Part shown: piece by piece, positions 6,483 to 10,638 of the stretch
Numbering within the stretch: position 1 is the stretch's first letter
Layout of the letters: each line of letters begins with the position of its first letter
Assembly: GCA_020724025.1 (NCBI GenBank)
Contig: DYHU01000121.1
Location: forward strand, 1-10,638
Reading direction: 5' to 3'
Source: Syntrophorhabdus sp.
Lineage (GTDB): Bacteria > Desulfobacterota > BSN033 > UBA1163
Length of the DNA stretch: 10,638 nucleotides
Program-made: the position numbers and the translations under genes
Notes under the pieces: generated by a model
Database searches by the model: none
What the model saw: only the letters and a program-made list of their open reading frames with translations
Told to the model about the DNA's origin: nothing

Positions 6483-7595
6483 TCAATGTTTCAAAATATA
6501 TTTCCCATCTTTCAACTCATACTGATAGGAGACGCCTTTACGGTAGAAGAGGTCGCCCTTCCGGAGGAGCTGGACCGTGACCAGTTCCTCCAGTTTTTGG
6601 GGATAGGCCCCTTTCTCCAGATAGAATATTTCCAGTGCGCTCTTGATCCGGTCGAGTTGAGCTCGATGGACGAAAAGGGCGGGCGCTTCGATATTGACCC
6701 GTTCGATCTTCGAATCCCAGAAGAGACGTAAAAAATTTGGCTTAAAGTAGATCAGCAGGAGAAAGATAAAGATCAAAAAGGCCCCGTAATAGACGAAGGC
6801 CAGCGCCTCCCTCAAATTGATCATCCTCACCTTCTTGACGAGGCTTGGGGTGCGGATCCCCGCGACCTCGATCAATCCCATCTCCATGAGATTGAGTAAG
6901 ATCTCGCTGGTGTTGAACTTTCCCAGGAGGCACCGGTCGATGATTTCCTGGACGGTTCGGGTCCCATCGACCAGGTTGTGGATCAACTCCTGCTCCGAAA
7001 TCAACTTTTCCCTCATCAGGCTCTGAGGAGAGAGAACGCCCGCTGATTTCTCCTCTCCCCCCAGCGGTTTTCGAAAGACCAGGTGGGGGGAAAAGATCTT
7101 CTTTTCAATCTCCGACCACTCATCCACCATCCGGAGGATGTTCAACAGGACCTGCTCGGTGCTGAGGGCAAAGGGGATCTTCTTATAACTTTCCACCAGT
7201 TTGAGATCAAAATTGAAGGTCCCATCCTCCCACCAGAAAAGATCGTAGATGGTCTCATAGATCTGGGTCGTGATCACCTTCAGGATGTCATCTTTCGTCA
7301 ACAATCCAAGCTCGACGAGAATCTCTCCTATATATTTAAGCGTCTCTTTTTGAACCTTCAGCACTCTTTCGAGCTGTTCGTCGGTGATCAACTGGGCCTT
7401 GACCAGGATCTCGCCGATGAGGTCTTTCTTTCCCCGGTAATTGGAGTAGACATGGACGATCATTCCGTCGACAAAAGAGATCTCGACCAGACTCTTTCCC
7501 CGGCGTATCTTCAAGACCCCTGTTTTGAGCTGCTGTCCGATAAGCTGGATGATCTCTGTAATGCTGAAGTCTTTCAGCGTCCCTTGAAGAGCCAT
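6483..7595 (-). CDS. DUF4388 (PATAN) membrane protein with MshEN-like repeats and a pseudopilin-like tail
   Basis: The product is 370 aa and of unknown function. Residues 1-55 (MALQGTLKDFSITEIIQLIG, then LKTGVLKI and VEISFVDGMIVHV) match the DUF4388/PATAN domain found in bacterial signalling proteins. Residues 58-111 contain two copies of an MshEN/GspE-N-like motif, IGEILVKAQLITDEQL and IGEILVELGLLTKDDIL, separated by exactly five residues. The arginine that opens each motif in c-di-GMP-binding MshEN domains is replaced by L59 and Y88, so ligand binding is doubtful. Residues about 190-247 look like a winged helix common in DUF4388 proteins. A membrane helix spans about 265-284. The tail (about 312-370), with ALEIFYLEKGAYPQKLEEL, resembles the soluble part of type II secretion or pilus pseudopilins and should be periplasmic. 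AAGGAGAG (7602-7609) overlaps the upstream stop and sets the start. Confidence 0.85.
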   Translation of the reverse strand: MALQGTLKDFSITEIIQLIGQQLKTGVLKIRRGKSLVEISFVDGMIVHVYSNYRGKKDLIGEILVKAQLITDEQLERVLKVQKETLKYIGEILVELGLLTKDDILKVITTQIYETIYDLFWWEDGTFNFDLKLVESYKKIPFALSTEQVLLNILRMVDEWSEIEKKIFSPHLVFRKPLGGEEKSAGVLSPQSLMREKLISEQELIHNLVDGTRTVQEIIDRCLLGKFNTSEILLNLMEMGLIEVAGIRTPSLVKKVRMINLREALAFVYYGAFLIFIFLLLIYFKPNFLRLFWDSKIERVNIEAPALFVHRAQLDRIKSALEIFYLEKGAYPQKLEELVTVQLLRKGDLFYRKGVSYQYELKDGKYILKH

Positions 7596-7601
7596 TGATT
7601 T

Positions 7602-7609
7602 CTCTCCTT
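7602..7609 (-). promoter_or_regulatory. Ribosome binding site of the DUF4388 gene overlapping the upstream stop codon
   Basis: AAGGAGAG on the minus strand shares its first two bases with the TAA stop of the TPR gene (7608-7610) and lies 6 bases before the ATG at 7595. This geometry supports the chosen start and suggests that translation of the two membrane proteins is coupled. Confidence 0.8.
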
Positions 7610-9551
7610 ATTTGGGGATCTCGAACTCCGGTTTTAGGCGCCGGACCCGTCGATAGTAGAGAAAACAGAACAGGATGAAAAGACCTCCCCAGAAAAAGAG
7701 GCCCCACCAGGAAAATGGCGACCGCAGGTCCAACTCCGGGAGAATCCCGCTCCAGAAGACAAACCTCAGGATGAAGATGAAAAAAAGGGAGAGAAGCAGG
7801 AGGCCCTTTAACGGATGGCCCCTCCAGATCTCGCCGAATCCGATAAGAAAGTAGGAAAGAAATTTTCCGGTAAAATGGTCCTGCTTTTGAAAGGCATTGG
7901 CCTGGAGGGACTTCTTCTCCGTGATCTTGGGATGGAGCTTCTCCTTCTGGACAAAAAGCCGGTAGCAGTTAAAGCAGACGAATTCCTGCTCGGGGGTTTC
8001 CGAGGCGCTTAAATAGAACCGATGGGTGGCGCTCCCGCACATGGGACACCGGGTCAAGAAACGCTTTGCACGGGTATACCTCGACATCCCAACGAGAAAG
8101 GCCAGAAAGAGGATCGGCGCCAGAAGGGGAAGGGCCGAAGGAATCCCCTCAAACCAGGCCTTAAAGAGGCGGAACAATAATCCCTCCCTTCCGATATACT
8201 GGTCCAGAAATCTACTCCAGAGCATCCGGGGGGTCAGGGTTTCATCGATCACCAGCCGGTTCATGTTGGAAGAATCGATCGCGGAATAGTACTGGATCAG
8301 TCCGGGATCGAGTTGCCTGGCCTTCTGGAAGGCCCTGTCCGACTTTCCTGAGAGAAACGTCTCCTGGAAATAGGCGCGATAGAGATTGTAGTGATAGGCT
8401 CCTTTCTCCGGGTTGAGTTCGACCGCCCGTTGATAGGAGGCAATGGCCATTTGGATTTGCTTCTGGGCCAGATAGACATTCCCCAGATTGGAATAGGCTT
8501 CGCTCAAGCTTGGATCGCGATCGATCGCCCTCCGATAAAAGTCTTCGGCCTGGGAGTAGCGCCCCTGCCTCTTCTCAATCAGACCCAGGGTGAAGAGGAC
8601 TTGGGGGTCGTCGGAATGGGAGAGGGACCAGGCCTTCAATTTCTCCTCTGTCCCCTTGTCCCAGTTTTCATGGTTTGACTCATTCATCTCCAGGATGATA
8701 TCCGAAGCAGGGCCGTTTAAAAAAGAGGTGGAGGTGCGGAGGAAGAACGGAAGATAGACTAAAACGATCAGAAAGACCACGACGAATTGCCTTTCCCTGG
8801 ACGGCACATAGCCCCATAACAGAATGGACCAGAAGAGAATCGCCCACGAGATATCAAGCCGGAGGAAAAAGGGAACGAAAAGGATGAAGACCTTCAGTCC
8901 GTTGACAAAGAGATTGGAGACCTCATGGGTTAGATTTCTCCGGATGTCATAGAAATAGAGGGAGAAGTATTTCCAGAGGATGACAATCCCAAAAATGATG
9001 AAGGCCAAAAGGATGGCGTTGGAGAGAATATAGAAGACATGGTAAACGAGGTTGAGGGAAGCCGGGTAATGGCTGAATGTGGTCCTATATCCCTTAACGA
9101 TTTCAGGAAGAATCTCGTCGAGCTGAAACGGTTTCTGCTGCCAGCGAGCCCTGGCCAGTTCAAAGTAGGGCTGGGGGAGGTCGGGCGAAAATCGGTTGGC
9201 ATAGGTCGCCAGTTCAATGGCCCTATCTGACTGGCCTGTCCCTCTGGCCTTTTGGGCTTCCCTGATCAGTAATAAAGAAAGAGTGGAAAGATTCCGGATC
9301 CCCCTGTCCAATTTCAGTTGGTAAAGTTGATCCAGATCCTTCTTTTCAAACGAAAGAGGTTTCCTTTCCGCTATCTTCGATTTGATGACTCCCACCCCTT
9401 TGAGATCCAGGGCCTGTTCAACCGAAGAGGAACTTTCTGTGGAAAAGAATTCCTTTGATAACGGAAGAGTCTCCCTTCGGGTTAGAAAGCCGAGATAGTA
9501 AAGCAGGGAGAGGATGATGACGAGGAAGATCAAAATGGTTTTTTTCTTCAA
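7608..9551 (-). CDS. Polytopic membrane protein with periplasmic TPRs and a cytoplasmic C4 zinc ribbon
   Basis: The function is unknown. With the preferred TTG start the product is 647 aa beginning MKKKTILIFL, a signal-anchor helix (about 5-23). Further membrane helices lie at about 175-194, 218-232, 235-249, 255-272, 471-490, 582-600 and 614-633. Two canonical TPRs (314-381) and a divergent third (382-416) precede helix six; a TPR-like stretch is also at 97-139. A zinc ribbon has C502, C505, C526 and C529 (CPMCG and CFNC). Positive charges flank the loops so that the TPRs fall in the periplasm and the ribbon in the cytoplasm. An in-frame ATG at 9623 would add 24 residues, but these lie inside the conserved guaB end. 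The TTG directly follows a strong purine-rich site after the guaB stop. TPRs suggest a scaffold or assembly role, perhaps with the DUF4388 protein encoded next. Confidence 0.85.
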   Translation of the reverse strand: MKKKTILIFLVIILSLLYYLGFLTRRETLPLSKEFFSTESSSSVEQALDLKGVGVIKSKIAERKPLSFEKKDLDQLYQLKLDRGIRNLSTLSLLLIREAQKARGTGQSDRAIELATYANRFSPDLPQPYFELARARWQQKPFQLDEILPEIVKGYRTTFSHYPASLNLVYHVFYILSNAILLAFIIFGIVILWKYFSLYFYDIRRNLTHEVSNLFVNGLKVFILFVPFFLRLDISWAILFWSILLWGYVPSRERQFVVVFLIVLVYLPFFLRTSTSFLNGPASDIILEMNESNHENWDKGTEEKLKAWSLSHSDDPQVLFTLGLIEKRQGRYSQAEDFYRRAIDRDPSLSEAYSNLGNVYLAQKQIQMAIASYQRAVELNPEKGAYHYNLYRAYFQETFLSGKSDRAFQKARQLDPGLIQYYSAIDSSNMNRLVIDETLTPRMLWSRFLDQYIGREGLLFRLFKAWFEGIPSALPLLAPILFLAFLVGMSRYTRAKRFLTRCPMCGSATHRFYLSASETPEQEFVCFNCYRLFVQKEKLHPKITEKKSLQANAFQKQDHFTGKFLSYFLIGFGEIWRGHPLKGLLLLSLFFIFILRFVFWSGILPELDLRSPFSWWGLFFWGGLFILFCFLYYRRVRRLKPEFEIPK

Positions 9552-9566
9552 GGCGCCCCCTTCCCC
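9549..9566 (-). promoter_or_regulatory. Shine-Dalgarno and TTG start of the TPR gene
   Basis: On the minus strand GGGGAAGGGGG (9556-9566) follows the guaB TAG stop by four bases, and a TTG comes four bases later (9551-9549). TTG is in frame with the TPR coding sequence, and the next codons encode KKKTILIF, a normal positively charged opening of a signal anchor. This argues for TTG over the ATG at 9623, which lies inside guaB. The spacing from the nearer G-run is short (4 bases); from the farther GGGG it is 11. Confidence 0.65.
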
Positions 9567-9570
9567 TTTT

Positions 9571-10638
9571 CTACTCCAGTCGATAATTCGGAGCTTCTTT
9601 GGTGATGATGACATCGTGGACATGGCTCTCTTTCAATCCGGAGGAGGTGATCCGGATGAATCGGGCCTTTTGTCGCATCTCCTCAATATCCCTGGCGCCC
9701 ATATATCCCATACCCGCCTTGAGCCCGCCGATGAGCTGTTGGATGCAGAAAGAGAGGGCTCCTCGATAGGGAACTCTTCCCTCTATTCCTTCGGGAACGA
9801 GTTTCGTTTCGCTCTCCACATCCGCCTGCATATACCGATCCTTGCTCCCCTCCTTCATCGCCTCCAGGGAACCCATGCCTCGATAAACCTTATAGCTTCG
9901 CCCTTGATAGAGAACAATTTCGCCAGGGCTTTCGTCTGCGCCGGCGAAGAGGTTTCCAATCATCACCGAATGGGCTCCTGCCGCAAGGGCCTTGGTGATG
10001 TCCCCGGAGAACTTAATGCCCCCATCGGCAATGATGGGCACTTCATACTTCTTTGAGACCTCGGCAACCTCCAGAATCGCGGAGAGCTGTGGAACACCCA
10101 CTCCTGCGACGATTCGCGTGGTGCAGATCGACCCTGGCCCCACCCCGACCTTGACGCCGTCAACCCCCGCCTTGATCAGATCGAGCATCCCCTCTTTGGT
10201 AGCGATGTTTCCACCGATCAGCTGACAATTCGGGAAATTCTTTTTTGTGTCACGGATCGCCTCCAGGACATCCTTTGTATGGCCATGGGCCGTATCGATG
10301 ACCAGAACATCGAGCCCCGCCTGGATGAGCGCTTCTGTCCTCTGTTCTCTGTCCTTTCCCGGCCCCATCGCCGCTCCCACTCGAAGCCGGCCATGAGAAT
10401 CTTTGCATGAGTTGGGGTATTTTCTCATCTTTTCGATGTCTTTGATCGTAATCAGACCTTTCAGGTTGTTATGCTCATCGACGACCAGTAATTTCTCGAT
10501 CCTGTTCTTATGGAGGATCTCCTTGGCCTGCTCGAGCGTTGTTCCCACAGGCACGGTGATGAGCCGGTCCTTGGTCATCACCGTCGAAATCTTTTCGTCC
10601 AGCCTCTTCTCAAACCGGAGATCCCGGTTGGTGAGGAT
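9571..10638 (-). CDS. guaB: Inosine-5'-monophosphate dehydrogenase, 5' end outside window
   Basis: GuaB oxidises IMP to XMP with NAD+, the committed step to guanine nucleotides. The 355 visible residues run open to the right edge (first codon [16 protein letters not shown]), so about 130 N-terminal residues are missing by comparison with the 488 aa of E. coli. What remains holds the end of the first CBS domain, the second CBS domain (about visible residues 16-70), then the TIM-barrel catalytic domain. The catalytic loop [18 protein letters not shown] has its cysteine at visible residue 172 (codon 10123-10125). The flap carries GSKDRYMQ, with the Arg-Tyr pair of the family, and the protein ends [11 protein letters not shown]. 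It is the first visible gene of a run that ends with guaA. Regulation cannot be judged, as the promoter lies outside the window. Confidence 0.98.
   Translation of the reverse strand: MLTNRDLRFEKRLDEKISTVMTKDRLITVPVGTTLEQAKEILHKNRIEKLLVVDEHNNLKGLITIKDIEKMRKYPNSCKDSHGRLRVGAAMGPGKDREQRTEALIQAGLDVLVIDTAHGHTKDVLEAIRDTKKNFPNCQLIGGNIATKEGMLDLIKAGVDGVKVGVGPGSICTTRIVAGVGVPQLSAILEVAEVSKKYEVPIIADGGIKFSGDITKALAAGAHSVMIGNLFAGADESPGEIVLYQGRSYKVYRGMGSLEAMKEGSKDRYMQADVESETKLVPEGIEGRVPYRGALSFCIQQLIGGLKAGMGYMGARDIEEMRQKARFIRITSSGLKESHVHDVIITKEAPNYRLE

Noticed and set aside
7083..7598. Open frame of 171 codons on the plus strand opposite the DUF4388 gene
   Set aside because: The opposite strand encodes recognisable PATAN and MshEN-like motifs; this frame shows none and is best explained as a shadow.
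7336..7707. Open frame of 123 codons on the minus strand spanning the TPR and DUF4388 junction
   Set aside because: It overlaps two well supported genes in another frame and is rich in Arg and Pro, as expected of an out-of-frame reading.
9514..10056. Open frame of 180 codons on the plus strand across the guaB/TPR junction
   Set aside because: It covers conserved guaB catalytic sequence in reverse and shows no motif.

Overview
All recognisable genes in this window lie on the minus strand, so transcription runs from the right edge to the left. The order is guaB (5' end outside the window), a TPR/zinc-ribbon membrane protein, a DUF4388 (PATAN) membrane protein, guaA, a 288-base repeat-rich gap, dnaE, accA, and a short repeat-bearing tail at the left edge. 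There are no rRNA or tRNA genes, no CRISPR array, no transposase and no phage genes.

The host is a Gram-negative bacterium. The DUF4388/TPR pair, a bacterial DnaE with an apparently intact PHP metal site, and the dnaE-accA order fit a deltaproteobacterium-like lineage (Desulfobacterota or a neighbour). This is inference from gene style; no taxonomic marker was tested.

Right half (4865-10638): the two enzymes that turn IMP into GMP, GuaB (IMP dehydrogenase) and GuaA (GMP synthetase), bracket two membrane-protein genes. Gaps are very short: 19 bases from the guaB stop to the preferred TTG start of the TPR gene, 12 bases from there to the DUF4388 gene, and 58 bases to guaA. The four genes look like one transcription unit. 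The two middle proteins are the least characterised part of the window. One is predicted to carry TPRs in the periplasm and a C4 zinc ribbon in the cytoplasm. The other joins PATAN, a duplicated MshEN-like motif, a winged-helix-like segment, one membrane helix and a pseudopilin-like tail.

Gap (4577-4864): it holds three arrays of an 8-base unit, each closed by GGG. The outer two are inverted relative to each other, and between them lie two hairpins. The last array ends 14 bases before the dnaE start codon, where no Shine-Dalgarno sequence is visible.

Left half (1-4576): dnaE (replicative polymerase alpha subunit) and accA (acetyl-CoA carboxyltransferase alpha subunit) are three bases apart and probably translationally coupled. 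This pairing is also known from E. coli. Beyond accA lies a REP-like inverted repeat of about 50 bases, with what may be the edge of a second inverted copy cut by the window.

Most of the window is housekeeping. The points worth following up are the TPR/DUF4388 pair inside the GMP operon, the inverted 8-mer array element before dnaE, and the predicted proofreading-competent PHP domain of DnaE.
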